Assembly (NCBI GenBank): GCA_030429235.1
Contig: JAUIDB010000023.1
Span: 1-64,000, forward strand
Source: Thermoanaerobaculia bacterium
Lineage (GTDB): Bacteria; Acidobacteriota; Thermoanaerobaculia; Multivoradales; JAIOJS01
Direction: 5' to 3'
Length of the DNA stretch: 64,000 nt
The position numbers and the translations under genes are program-made. Below, one piece after another: positions 28,248 to 37,519 of this stretch. How positions within the stretch are numbered: the stretch's first letter is position 1; each line of letters begins with the position of its first letter. The notes beneath the pieces were generated by a model. It was not told the origin of the DNA, searched no databases, and worked only from the letters and a program-made list of their open reading frames with translations.

Positions 28248-29570
28248 GTGCCGGGTTCAGTAGCAGATCGGATCGATCCCGCCCGATGGCGTCGTCACTG
28301 GAGCCGGACCAGGGACTTCGCGTCGCTGGTCTGGGAGCGCTCTCGCGAGGATGCAATTACCCTCAAGGCGGCCGCCTTGGCCTTCGCGACGATCCTCGGA
28401 TTGGTTCCGCTGCTCGCTGCCTTCGGTTTCATAGGAACCCGGCTCGTCGACCGCTACCAGGATCGGTTGCTGGAGATCCTGATGAACGCCTTGCCGTACA
28501 GTGAGGTGGCGATCGCGGACCGCCTGGAGCTCTACATGCACCAAGCCGAATCGCTGCAGGGTTTCGGCCTCCTGGCGTTTCTGTTCATCGGCGTCGGAAC
28601 CCTCCATACCATCGAGGAGACGATCAACAAGATCTGGCGAGTCGGCGAACGAGCCACCCTACGCGGGAAGGTCGTCTCGCTCGCCCTGATCCTGTTCTGG
28701 GTGCCGCTCCTGGTCGGCGGCGTTCTGTCGCTTTCCGTGATGGCCCGCCGGCATGCGACATTCGGGGTCTTGCTCGAAGAGTCCTTGCTGGTCGGAGCGC
28801 TTCCTTTTGTCGTGACCTCGATCGGTCTGACCATGCTCTACTGGCAGATTCCCCGGGCGCCGGTGCACTTTCGGTGGGCGCTGGTGGGGGGAGTGATGGT
28901 GGCGCTGTCGCTCGAAGTCCTCCGCCGTCCGTTCGCCTACTACGTAGCGAACATCAACCAACTGAGTCTGGTCTACGGGAGCTTTGCCATCACCCTGCTC
29001 TTCATGATCTCGATTCAGATCGCCTGGTGGCTGGTGTTGGTGGGGACCGAGGTGGCCTACGTCGGACAGCATCTCGAGGCCTTGGAACGAGGCCGTCGGG
29101 TCGATGCCAGCGTCCGCGGCCCCTGGGTCGGTCTCGCCGCGATGCTGGTGCTCGCCCGCGGACTTCGGCAGGGCACCCCCTTGCGGGAACCTGGCAGTCT
29201 CGCCGCCGAACTCGCGTTGCCGCCGGGGGTGGTCGAAGACTCGTTGCTGCCGCTGCTCGACCGTGGCCTCGTGGTGCAGACCGAAACCGACGGGTTGATC
29301 CTGGCTCGAGATCCCAACCATCTGACGGTGGAAGAGATCCTACGCTCGCACGACGGTCCGGTCGATCGACTGATGGCAGAGAGCGGGACAGAGGTCTGGG
29401 GAAGGCTGCTGGATCTGCGCGGCTCTCTGCGGGACCTTCGGGCGCCGAAGCTGCAGGGTTTGCTGCTGGCCGATCTCCTCGAGACCGAAGGGGCCGAGTC
29501 GACGGCTCCCGACGGCGCACCGACTGGGCAGTCGGACGCAGGAAACCGGTCCGATCAGGTGAGCCGGTAG
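28248..29570 (+). CDS. YihY/UPF0761 family membrane protein
   Basis: The 440 residues contain six or seven membrane helices of the YihY (formerly called RNase BN) family: ITLKAAALAFATILGLVPLLA, IGVGTLHTIEETINKIWRV and IPRAPVHFRWALVGG. After the membrane part comes a soluble tail of about 150 residues with a winged-helix-like region (LREPGSLAAELALPP to GLVVQTETDGLILA). The cellular role of the family is unclear. GTG 28248 is chosen from the leaderless-type TACGAT box; the frame is open upstream. Its end overlaps the convergent molybdoenzyme gene by 16 bases. Confidence 0.85.
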   Translation: MPGSVADRIDPARWRRHWSRTRDFASLVWERSREDAITLKAAALAFATILGLVPLLAAFGFIGTRLVDRYQDRLLEILMNALPYSEVAIADRLELYMHQAESLQGFGLLAFLFIGVGTLHTIEETINKIWRVGERATLRGKVVSLALILFWVPLLVGGVLSLSVMARRHATFGVLLEESLLVGALPFVVTSIGLTMLYWQIPRAPVHFRWALVGGVMVALSLEVLRRPFAYYVANINQLSLVYGSFAITLLFMISIQIAWWLVLVGTEVAYVGQHLEALERGRRVDASVRGPWVGLAAMLVLARGLRQGTPLREPGSLAAELALPPGVVEDSLLPLLDRGLVVQTETDGLILARDPNHLTVEEILRSHDGPVDRLMAESGTEVWGRLLDLRGSLRDLRAPKLQGLLLADLLETEGAESTAPDGAPTGQSDAGNRSDQVSR

Positions 29571-32182
29571 GCCGCTTCGGTGGGCCGCATCGACCGGGGC
29601 AGCCAGAGCGGACGGCGCAGCTCCCCGGGGGGAAGCCGGGTCTTGGCTCGCCACTGCTCATAGATGGCTCGGGCTCGGCTGCGGTCGACCTCGATATCCC
29701 CGAACTGGTCGCCCGGTTCGGCTCGCGACACGGTCACTCGCTGGTGCCAACAGTGCATCCCGCTCATCGGGTCGGGGTGGACCGGGAAGGTGATGTTCTG
29801 GTGAACACCACTCTCGCGCCACCAGCCCGGGCCGGGTGACTCCGAAGTCAGGCGCCGCCAGCGCGTCACCTCACCTTCGGTCGTCATCTCCACCGGAGCG
29901 CTGCCCCAGCGGGACGTCTTGTCGCCATCTCGAGCTACGTGCCAGCGCCCGAGGTGGTGGCTGCAGGCGACGAGACCGGGGAGCAATCCCTCGGTGAGGA
30001 AGGGTCGCAGCACGAAATGGCCGATACCGGTGGTCACCCGAACCAGGGTTTTCTCGTCGATGCCGAGGCGCTCCCCATCCGTGGGGTGCATCCAGAGTGG
30101 GTTGTTGTGGCTGATCTCGTAGAGCCACTCGGAGTTCGCAGAGCGAGAGTGGATCAGGGTGGCGAGTCGGAAGGTCGGTACCAGGACCATCTCGCCCGGA
30201 CCGAGTTCGGTGCGGGCGACGTGGCTCGTAATCGATCCGGGCATCGAGTGCTCGGGCCAACCCCAGTCCCGAAGGGTCTTCGAGAAGATCTCGATGGTGC
30301 CGCTGGGGGTCGCGAAACCCTTGCTTTCGTGCACCTTGTAGACATCCTTGCTGACCTCGAACGCACCGTAGCGCCGCATGTACTCCAGTGGTGACAGACC
30401 TTCGTTCGCGGCAGCTTCCGGCAGGCCGGGAACGGAGTTCTCGAAGATCCACTGGTACCGCTCGTCGAGGGTAGACTTCTCGCCCGGTCGGTACGGCGAC
30501 TCGAAGTACTGCCGGATCCCGAGGGCGCCGTCAGGATCGATACGCCACGACAGCTCGAGGAAGAACTCCTCCTCCTCCCAGACCTCGCCGGGATTGACCT
30601 CCCAGGTATGGGTGAACTCTCGGCCTTCACGCTGGGCCAGGACCCGCTGGACCGGCTGCCGGAATCCGATCCACGTTCCAGCGTGGGTTTCGGTACTGAC
30701 GATGTCGTGTCGTTCGGCGGAGTGACCCATCGGCAAGACGAAATCGGCGTAGCGGGCGGTCTCGTTCCAGGTCGGGGTCAGTGCGACGTGGCACCCCATC
30801 CGGTCCTCGTCGCACAGCAGGTCGATCCAAGCGGTGCCGTCAGGATAGGTCCAGACGGGATTGAAGACGCGTGTGAAGTAGGTGTCGATGCGGCGGCCCT
30901 CGTCCACGAGGTAGGGCAGCAGAATGCTCATTTCGTGGAACGAGAGAGGGTAGTCCCGCGGGTAGAGCAGTTCATTCCAGCGGTCCTGCGGAGGGGGCGG
31001 AGTCGGGGCGGCTGGCACGAATTTGTTCCAACCGGCCAGGGAGGTTCCTCCCTGGGTCCCGACGGAGCCGGTGACGACATTGAGCAGTTGCAGCGCGCGC
31101 GCGATCTGCCAGCCGCCCAGGTTGCCGGTGGCGGGACCCCGCCAAACGTGGCTGGCAAACGCACTCCCAGCGTCGGCGATCCAGTCAGCTGCCCGTTGGA
31201 GCCGGTCGACGCCGACGCCGCTCTCCGTGGCGGCGCGCTCGAAGGTGTAGGGAGCGTAGTGATCGAGCAGGCGATCGACGAAGGTATCGAAGTCGGCTGG
31301 GGTTTGCTCTCCCCCCTGGAGATGGGCGAGGGTGTCTCGCCAGTTGGTGAACTCGGCCAGGAAATCACGATCGAAGCGGCGGCGGGCCAGCAGGTGACGG
31401 ACGATCGCCAGCAGCACCGTGGCTTCGGACCCCGGCCAGGTTGGTAGCCAGAGGTCCGATTTGGCGGCCGTGTTCGAAAGGCGGGGGTCCATCACGATCA
31501 GTTTGCCGCCCTTGGCCTGGGCTTCGATGATCCTCTGAGCATGGGGGTTGAAGTAGTGACCCGATTCGAGATGAGCCGATAGGAGCAGGGTGGTGCGAGC
31601 GTTTGCGTAGTCGGGCGAGGGACGATCGCCGCCGCACATCACGGTGTAGCCGAGGCGAGCGGCGCTCGAACAGACGTTGGTGTGCGAGTTGTGACCGTCG
31701 ATGCCCCAGGCGGCGAGAACGTGGTGCATCATCTTGTCGTGGCCCGGGCGTCCCACGTGGTACATGACCTCGTCGTGCCGTCGTTCGACGAGCGCCTGGC
31801 GAATGCGCCGCGCCAGGGTGTCGAGGACCTCTTCCCAACTGCATCGCTCGAAGCGCGCAGCGTCGCGGGGACCGACTCGTTTCAGCGGGTAGAGAATGCG
31901 ATCGGGGTCGTTGATCTGGTTGAGCGTGGCGGGTCCCTTGGCGCAGACGCGACCGCGACTTCCCGGGTGCCTGGGGTTGCCTTCGAAGCGTCGAATCTCC
32001 CCGCTCTCCCGATCGACGTAGGCCAGCAGACCACAACCCGACTCGCAGTTGAAGCAGATCGTCGGGATCAAGCTGAGGTGCCGCTCGGAGCGTCGTGGCC
32101 AGGCCGCGGGATCCAACTCGACCCAGTCGTCCCAGGATTCGCTGGGTGGCGTTGCCTGGAGGTGATCCGGAAGGTACTTCAT
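29555..32182 (-). CDS. Molybdopterin oxidoreductase, catalytic subunit
   Basis: Mo/W-bisPGD enzyme of the DMSO-reductase family, 875 residues. The N-terminal 4Fe-4S ligands are C43, C46, C50 and C80 (CFNCESGC, GRVCAKG). A Cys in NSHTNVCSSAA (C171) is in place to bind the metal. The C-terminal MopB_CT-like domain is present. There is no twin-arginine signal, so the subunit should stay in the cytoplasm. The ATG overlaps the FeS/NrfD gene (ATGA), its membrane partner. It could be a thiosulfate/polysulfide reductase relative or a formate dehydrogenase-like oxidase; the substrate cannot be read. Confidence 0.88.
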   Translation of the reverse strand: MKYLPDHLQATPPSESWDDWVELDPAAWPRRSERHLSLIPTICFNCESGCGLLAYVDRESGEIRRFEGNPRHPGSRGRVCAKGPATLNQINDPDRILYPLKRVGPRDAARFERCSWEEVLDTLARRIRQALVERRHDEVMYHVGRPGHDKMMHHVLAAWGIDGHNSHTNVCSSAARLGYTVMCGGDRPSPDYANARTTLLLSAHLESGHYFNPHAQRIIEAQAKGGKLIVMDPRLSNTAAKSDLWLPTWPGSEATVLLAIVRHLLARRRFDRDFLAEFTNWRDTLAHLQGGEQTPADFDTFVDRLLDHYAPYTFERAATESGVGVDRLQRAADWIADAGSAFASHVWRGPATGNLGGWQIARALQLLNVVTGSVGTQGGTSLAGWNKFVPAAPTPPPPQDRWNELLYPRDYPLSFHEMSILLPYLVDEGRRIDTYFTRVFNPVWTYPDGTAWIDLLCDEDRMGCHVALTPTWNETARYADFVLPMGHSAERHDIVSTETHAGTWIGFRQPVQRVLAQREGREFTHTWEVNPGEVWEEEEFFLELSWRIDPDGALGIRQYFESPYRPGEKSTLDERYQWIFENSVPGLPEAAANEGLSPLEYMRRYGAFEVSKDVYKVHESKGFATPSGTIEIFSKTLRDWGWPEHSMPGSITSHVARTELGPGEMVLVPTFRLATLIHSRSANSEWLYEISHNNPLWMHPTDGERLGIDEKTLVRVTTGIGHFVLRPFLTEGLLPGLVACSHHLGRWHVARDGDKTSRWGSAPVEMTTEGEVTRWRRLTSESPGPGWWRESGVHQNITFPVHPDPMSGMHCWHQRVTVSRAEPGDQFGDIEVDRSRARAIYEQWRAKTRLPPGELRRPLWLPRSMRPTEAAYRLT

Positions 32183-33549
32183 GAAAGTGCGACCTCCTGG
32201 CCGGCGTAGACGAACGCCCAGTCGAGCAGGGCAAAGGCCGCCACCAGCAGGGGAGGCCACGCGAGGCTCGCCGCCGCCAGCAGGAGCCCCGCTCGGAAGC
32301 TAGGATGTCGCACCATCAGTTGATGGGCTTGCCGACCCTGCGCGGTTTTCGGTCCGACGACCAGGGCGGCCGCGGCCAGCGCGCAGTAGATCCCCAGACC
32401 CAAGAGCAGGATTCTCGGTTCGATCTCGTACCACCACCCGAAGAGGGCGGCGGCGGCCAGGGCCTGGGCGGTCAGCGTCCAGGGGAGTAGCGGGTCCTCG
32501 GACCACAGTTCCCGCCCTCGCGCCTGCCGGAAGAGGAAGGCGGTGTACACCGAGGTGGCGAGACCGATGGGCAGCGAGCACCAGGCGAGGAGGTCGGATT
32601 CGAGGCCCACTGCCCACAGCGCGCTGAGGAGACCGTGGACCCCGAGGATCCATCCGCCTCGGACCAGCCACGACCGTGGATTGGGGCGCGTGAGGAGGTA
32701 GTAGAACCTCGAGGGTTGGTGCAGATCACTGACGAGCAGGACGCAGGTGACCAGGGTCCAGAAGAGGCTGACCCCTCCGAGAACCTGTCCGTCGAGTTGG
32801 GACATCCAGAGCGAGAGTCCGGCGGCGATCAGGGATCCTGCGGCCAGGGCCTTCGTGGCCATGTACGCCGCGATCTTGCTGCCCCAGGGGCGAGCCTTGG
32901 GCACGTCGTAGACGGCGCGCGCTTCGGCCGTTCCCGGCGCCGGCAGGGGATCAGGGACCTGAGCGTGCGAGAGAGTCCGAGTGCCATCGACGGCCAGCGG
33001 GTTCAACGCGGCCGGGTCGGCTCCCAGATAGAAGGTCTGGGGTTTGGTGCCCCGTTCCGGTTTCCGCACGACGGCTTGGCGCTGCCCGAGCTCTTGCCGG
33101 GTTTCGGGGCGGTCGAGATCTACGACCCAGATCGCTTGTTCGGGGCAGACGGCGACGCAAGCGGGTGCGAGTTGGGCCTCGATGCGGTGCGCACAGAAGT
33201 GGCACTTGGCGGCGGTACCACTGCGGTCGTCGATGTGGATCGCGTCGTACGGACACGCCTGTAGACAGGAGGCGCAGCCGATGCAGCGGTCGCGGTCGAG
33301 GTCGACGATCCCGTCGTCGCGCTTGAAGAGTGCGACGGTCGGGCAGATCTCGATGCAGGGGGCGTCCGCGCAGTGGTTGCAGCGCAGCACCGCCGCCGAT
33401 CTCGAGATCTCGGGGAAGGTGCCGTGTTCGACCCACTTGACCCAGGTCCGGAAGCTGCCCAGGACGACGTCGTTCTCGGCCTTGCACGCCACCGTACAGG
33501 CGTGACAGCCGATACAGGAGTCCTGATCGAGGACGAAACCGTAGCGCAT
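32179..33549 (-). CDS. Fused 4-cluster ferredoxin / NrfD-type membrane subunit
   Basis: The first 180 residues are a PsrB/HybA-type electron-transfer subunit with four Cys clusters (CIGCHACTVAC; CNHCADAPCIEIC; CIGCASCLQAC; CHFC...ACVAVC), 16 Cys in all. After a linker come eight or so membrane helices of the NrfD/PsrC type (about 225-455), which exchange electrons with quinone. In most complexes these are separate subunits; here they are one chain of 456 residues. With the catalytic gene it forms a complete two-gene quinone-linked complex facing the cytoplasm. No ribosome site is obvious. Confidence 0.87.
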   Translation of the reverse strand: MRYGFVLDQDSCIGCHACTVACKAENDVVLGSFRTWVKWVEHGTFPEISRSAAVLRCNHCADAPCIEICPTVALFKRDDGIVDLDRDRCIGCASCLQACPYDAIHIDDRSGTAAKCHFCAHRIEAQLAPACVAVCPEQAIWVVDLDRPETRQELGQRQAVVRKPERGTKPQTFYLGADPAALNPLAVDGTRTLSHAQVPDPLPAPGTAEARAVYDVPKARPWGSKIAAYMATKALAAGSLIAAGLSLWMSQLDGQVLGGVSLFWTLVTCVLLVSDLHQPSRFYYLLTRPNPRSWLVRGGWILGVHGLLSALWAVGLESDLLAWCSLPIGLATSVYTAFLFRQARGRELWSEDPLLPWTLTAQALAAAALFGWWYEIEPRILLLGLGIYCALAAAALVVGPKTAQGRQAHQLMVRHPSFRAGLLLAAASLAWPPLLVAAFALLDWAFVYAGQEVALS

Positions 33550-33603
33550 GAGTCCGCGAAGGTTAGCAGATCAGCTGTACGAAACCGCGGTCGCTGGCAC
33601 GGG

Positions 33604-34215
33604 TCATTCTGCCACCGGCTCGCGGGACTCGAGGCGAGCGCTCTCGATCAGGACCGGGACCCTGGGTTCGTGGAACGCGACCTTGCCGTCGGCGACCCAC
33701 TTCTCGTCGACTTCGACGCCGGCGATCCGTTCGAGGACATCCAATCCCTCGACAATGCGGCCGAAGGTGGCGTAGCGGCCGTCGAGGTGGGGTCTGGGGG
33801 CGACGCAGATGTAGAACTCGGTCGATCCACTGTCTGGATCATCACCCCGCGCCAGACCCACCGCTCCTACTTCGTGGGGCAGGGCACCGAACTCGCCCGG
33901 GACCGTCGGTTGGTCGTTCTCGCCGCCGTCACCGGCTTGGATCACGTGGCCGGCGACGACTCGATAGAAGGGGAGGCCGTCGTAGAAACCCTCGGCGACG
34001 AGACGCTTGAAGTTGGCGGCTGTCTTGGGAGCTCCCGGCACGAACTCGATGACCAGTTGGCCGAGTGAGGTGTCGAGGACCGCCACCTCGCTGGAGTCGG
34101 CAGTGGTCTCCACGGTAGCCGAGGCCGGCGGCTCCGCGATCGCCCCTGCGGGCACCGCAAGGATCCAGAGGGCTGCGATGAGGCAGGCGCGGACGCCAGC
34201 AGTGCTCGAGGGCAT
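33604..34215 (-). CDS. Periplasmic peptidyl-prolyl cis-trans isomerase (cyclophilin)
   Basis: The 203 residues start with a signal peptide ending near AIAEPP. The cyclophilin core follows: KTAANFKRLVAEGFYDGLPFYRV, HVIQAGDG, ARGDDPDSGSTEFYICV and LDGRYATFGRIVEG. It catalyses proline isomerisation during folding of exported proteins. A strong AAAAGGAG site lies before the ATG. Its neighbours in this region are functionally unrelated. Confidence 0.92.
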   Translation of the reverse strand: MPSSTAGVRACLIAALWILAVPAGAIAEPPASATVETTADSSEVAVLDTSLGQLVIEFVPGAPKTAANFKRLVAEGFYDGLPFYRVVAGHVIQAGDGGENDQPTVPGEFGALPHEVGAVGLARGDDPDSGSTEFYICVAPRPHLDGRYATFGRIVEGLDVLERIAGVEVDEKWVADGKVAFHEPRVPVLIESARLESREPVAE

Positions 34216-34276
34216 GGGATCTCCTTTTGGTTCGGTTGCGGTCGGAAGTCTACCCCGCAGCGTTCGCCGATGATGG

Positions 34277-34282
34277 TAGATT
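34277..34282 (+). promoter_or_regulatory. -10 box of a predicted leaderless promoter
   Basis: TAGATT ends 7 bases before the GTG at 34290 and no ribosome site lies between. Confidence 0.4.
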
Positions 34283-34289
34283 CAGAATC

Positions 34290-35849
34290 GTGACCCCACC
34301 CGAAGGCTCCGGCCAACACCGGCTCTCGGGACCTCCAGCCTCGCGGAGACCGGCGGTCTCGAACGACCCGAGGGTCCTCGTCGCCCTCCTCGGTCAGGTG
34401 GGACGCGCCCTGGGTGACAACCTCGATCTGCGGGGCCGCTTGCGAAAGATCTGCGACCTGCTCCAACGAGCGTCCGGGGCCGAGCGAGTCAGTATCTATC
34501 TGGTGGCCAGCGATGGTCACCGGGCCGTGGAGTGCCTCGACGCGGAGGATCCACGGGCGGAGAACGTGGTGGTCCTCGATGACTGGGTAGTGCGTTCCGG
34601 CGCTCCGGATCGCGCTCATCGAGCGTTCGGGCAGCTCGATGAACGGACTGCCGCCTGGTGCCAGCCGGTCAAACGAAACGGCCAACTTCTTGCGGTGCTC
34701 TATCTCGAAGGGGGCGTGGACTGGTCGGACACGGTACCTTCCACGCTGGAGGCCGTGGCCGAGATTCTAGGAACCGCGATCGCCACCCAACACCGATTCG
34801 ATGAACTCCAACGGCACGCTACTCTGGCCGAAATCGTCGGTCAGGTTTCCCGAGTCGCTCTGGAAGGGGGCTCTCTCGACGAATTGCTGCACCGGGTGGT
34901 GTCCTATCTGGAACAACGGCTCGAGGTCACGATCGCCAGTATTCTGCTCCTGAGCGAGGATAAGAAGGTGTTCGAACTGGAGGTCTACTCCGGATCGATT
35001 CCCCTCGAGACTCCGGCCGGCGGCAGTTGGCCGGTCGAGGTGGGGGTGTGTGGGCGAGCCGTTCGGACGGGTAAACCGCAGCTCATCCTCGATGTCCACG
35101 CCGATCCGGACTACGTACCGGGCAATCCGGAGGTGCAGTCGGAGTACATCGTTCCCATCCGCCACCACGACGAGATTCTCGGCGTCCTCAACCTCGAGAG
35201 CACCCGGCGGGATCTCTTCTCGCCCCAGGCCCTGACCGTCTTCGACCACATCGCAGACCAAGTCGCGGGGGCGATCCATCTCGCCAACCTGAATCGCAGC
35301 TTGGAGGCCGTCAACCGCGAACTCGCCCGTCTTTCGGCCCTCGACGGCCTCACTGGGCTGTCGAACCGTCGGCGCTTCGACGAGGCGCTGGCGGCGGCCT
35401 GGGGGAGGGCGGGTCGCCGGCGCCGTTGGCTCTCGGTGATCCTGGCCGATCTCGACTGTTTCAAACTGCTCAACGACACCCACGGCCATCAGTACGGCGA
35501 CGACTGCCTACGGCGCGTGGCGCAGGTGTTGTCGGAACTCGGTCGTCGCAGCGGTGACACCGTGGCGCGCTACGGTGGCGAGGAGTTCGCCCTGGTGCTC
35601 GAGGAATCGACGGCGGAGGAGAGCCTGGCCTTGGCCGAGGAGTTGCGGCGCAGGGTCGAGCAACTGGCGATCCCCCACCACGGCTCGACCATCGCCCCGA
35701 ACCTGACCATCAGTGTCGGAGTGGCCGGTACTAGGCCGCGAGAAGGGGTACCGGCTCGGGTCCTGCTAGAAGCCGCCGACGCCGCGCTCTACGAGGCCAA
35801 GGGCCTTGGTCGCAACCGAGTCTGCGAGCGACGGTTGGCTGGCGGTTGA
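34290..35849 (+). CDS. GAF-GAF-GGDEF diguanylate cyclase
   Basis: The 519-residue cytoplasmic protein has two GAF-type sensor regions (about 35-180 and 190-335) and a C-terminal GGDEF domain that makes c-di-GMP. The active-site loop reads RYGGEEFALV, intact, and an RxxD inhibitory site (RSGD) sits five residues before it, so product inhibition is expected. The metal-binding Asp is in LADLDCFKLLND. There is no membrane helix. GTG is taken as the start because it lies directly after a TAGATT box and no homology precedes it. Confidence 0.93.
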   Translation: MTPPEGSGQHRLSGPPASRRPAVSNDPRVLVALLGQVGRALGDNLDLRGRLRKICDLLQRASGAERVSIYLVASDGHRAVECLDAEDPRAENVVVLDDWVVRSGAPDRAHRAFGQLDERTAAWCQPVKRNGQLLAVLYLEGGVDWSDTVPSTLEAVAEILGTAIATQHRFDELQRHATLAEIVGQVSRVALEGGSLDELLHRVVSYLEQRLEVTIASILLLSEDKKVFELEVYSGSIPLETPAGGSWPVEVGVCGRAVRTGKPQLILDVHADPDYVPGNPEVQSEYIVPIRHHDEILGVLNLESTRRDLFSPQALTVFDHIADQVAGAIHLANLNRSLEAVNRELARLSALDGLTGLSNRRRFDEALAAAWGRAGRRRRWLSVILADLDCFKLLNDTHGHQYGDDCLRRVAQVLSELGRRSGDTVARYGGEEFALVLEESTAEESLALAEELRRRVEQLAIPHHGSTIAPNLTISVGVAGTRPREGVPARVLLEAADAALYEAKGLGRNRVCERRLAGG

Positions 35850-35862
35850 CGACCTATCGAAC

Positions 35863-37311
35863 TCAGTCGGAGGTACGCGGCGCGTACCAGAAATACAAGG
35901 TCGCCACCCGATCTTCGGGCGTCGGGGCGAAGCGGTGCGGCTCCTCCGTCTGGTGCGGCTCGAGGTTAGCCTCGACCGCCGGTTCCTCCACCACGATCTG
36001 ATGGCGCCCGGCGGCCAGGCCGCGGGTCGGTAGATAGGCCATCAGGCCGGCCACATGGGAGCCGGCCTCGCGCGTGGGAACCCACTCGAGTTCGCCTAGC
36101 CGTTGCCCATCGAGTTCGACCCGAAAGAGGGAGGCGAGACAGTCCAGGTTGGCCAACACCAACTCGCGGCGGTCGGCGCCGCCGGCCCGCGAAGGCCGGA
36201 ACCGAAGTGGCGAGGGCTCGGCCGCCAGGGTTCCCGGGCAGGCCTGCTCCAGGAGCGGGTGGTGCCGGTGCGGATAGTAGGGGATGAAGAGCTTGACGAA
36301 GGGGCCTTCGATGACGTCCGACTGAATCGACGGGTTCCGCGCGACCACTTGCACCGGGGCATGTTGGTCCCGGTAGTCCACGGGTTCTGCCCCAAAGGCG
36401 TCGAGGTCGTCAGGGAATCGCTCGAGGGTGTCGAAGCGGAGAGCATCGGTACGGACCAGGCTCTGACCGACCAGCCCGAAGGTCAAGAGCAGGATCGTGA
36501 AGAAGATCGCCAGCGTCGTGCGGCGTTCGGAGAACCGGCTCTGGAGGGTCAGTTGAATATGACCGACCATGGGGAGAGGGGAGGTGCGATAGGTCCAACG
36601 GACGAGACGGTGCAGCCACCGCCCGGCGGTGCTGTTGGGATCGATTCGATCGCCCGCGAGTTTGTCGACCCAGGTGACGACCAAGAGCGGTCCGACGGCG
36701 GCCAGCATTGCCGCCACGAAGAGCCAGACGGGATCGATCGAGGGCGACAGTACCCAGGAGGAAGCCAGGCCGAGTGCACCGGCGAGCAGCACGATCACGA
36801 GAGAGTAGAGCCCGCTGTGGGCGATCAAGAAGGCGAAGGAAAAGACCAGACTGCACAGGTCGTCGAGTCGTTCGATGTGGGCCGGCAGCGGTCGGAGGCT
36901 CCGCTTCAGGTTGTTCCGACTGTAGGGACCGAGCGATATCTGGTTCCAGTTGATTCCATCGGGGAACACGCTCTCCAGCCCCACGAGGCCGATCCAGTAG
37001 GCGCGCAGTCCGAGATGGAGCACGAAGAACGCGATCAGCGCGGTGAGCATCAACAGGCCGTACACGTAGCCGTAGATCACCAGGGAGCGCAGCGCGCCGT
37101 GCAGAGTGGCCGTCAGAAGGTCGAGAGCCCGGTGGATGTGTGGCGGGACCTGCAGGAGTGCGAAGACCACCACCCCCGAGATGAGGAGCTCCATCTCGAA
37201 CGTGCGATTGTGCAGGTCGGCGAAGCGACTGGCCGGGCCCTGCGCGGGGTCGTTGCCTGCGCCATCGGCGGCTGAGTCGAGGCTCGGTGCGGAGTCGGCA
37301 GGCGTGCTCAT
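35863..37311 (-). CDS. Large membrane protein, unknown function
   Basis: The 482 residues have about six membrane helices between 35 and 300. They include a loop with GINWNQISLGPYSRNN and a later helix in the region TTLAIFFTILLLTFGLVGQSL. A soluble C-terminal domain of about 180 residues contains FVKLFIPYYPHRH and GRHQIVVEEP and ends FWYAPRTSD. I do not recognise the family. The gene follows the SPFH and Arc-type genes after 10 bases on the same strand and may share their message. Confidence 0.68.
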   Translation of the reverse strand: MSTPADSAPSLDSAADGAGNDPAQGPASRFADLHNRTFEMELLISGVVVFALLQVPPHIHRALDLLTATLHGALRSLVIYGYVYGLLMLTALIAFFVLHLGLRAYWIGLVGLESVFPDGINWNQISLGPYSRNNLKRSLRPLPAHIERLDDLCSLVFSFAFLIAHSGLYSLVIVLLAGALGLASSWVLSPSIDPVWLFVAAMLAAVGPLLVVTWVDKLAGDRIDPNSTAGRWLHRLVRWTYRTSPLPMVGHIQLTLQSRFSERRTTLAIFFTILLLTFGLVGQSLVRTDALRFDTLERFPDDLDAFGAEPVDYRDQHAPVQVVARNPSIQSDVIEGPFVKLFIPYYPHRHHPLLEQACPGTLAAEPSPLRFRPSRAGGADRRELVLANLDCLASLFRVELDGQRLGELEWVPTREAGSHVAGLMAYLPTRGLAAGRHQIVVEEPAVEANLEPHQTEEPHRFAPTPEDRVATLYFWYAPRTSD

Positions 37312-37321
37312 TCCGAGGAGT

Positions 37322-37507
37322 CTACTCGTTCTCCTCGGTCTTGGTCGGGGCCTTCGACGGGCTCAGTCGGCCGGCTCGTCGTACTGCATCCCGCAACAGG
37401 AACTCGATCTGGCCGTTGACACTGCGCAACTCGTCCGCCGCCCAGATCTCCAGGCGGCGGTAGAGTTCGGGGTCGACCCGGAGCAGGAAGCGCTTCTTGG
37501 GCGCCAA
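37322..37507 (-). CDS. Arc-type ribbon-helix-helix DNA-binding protein
   Basis: The 61 residues fit a minimal Arc/MetJ fold: a beta strand ([14 protein letters not shown]), then helix A, then [19 protein letters not shown], which closely parallels the RSVNSEIYQRVMES segment of phage Arc repressor. Such proteins bind as dimers to short half-sites. It probably starts with TTG at 37507, 12 bases after the SPFH stop. A palindromic TGAT/ATCA array upstream of SPFH is a candidate autoregulatory operator. The C-terminal tail is charged. Confidence 0.8.
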   Translation of the reverse strand: MAPKKRFLLRVDPELYRRLEIWAADELRSVNGQIEFLLRDAVRRAGRLSPSKAPTKTEENE

Positions 37508-37519
37508 CGAGCGTGCGAC

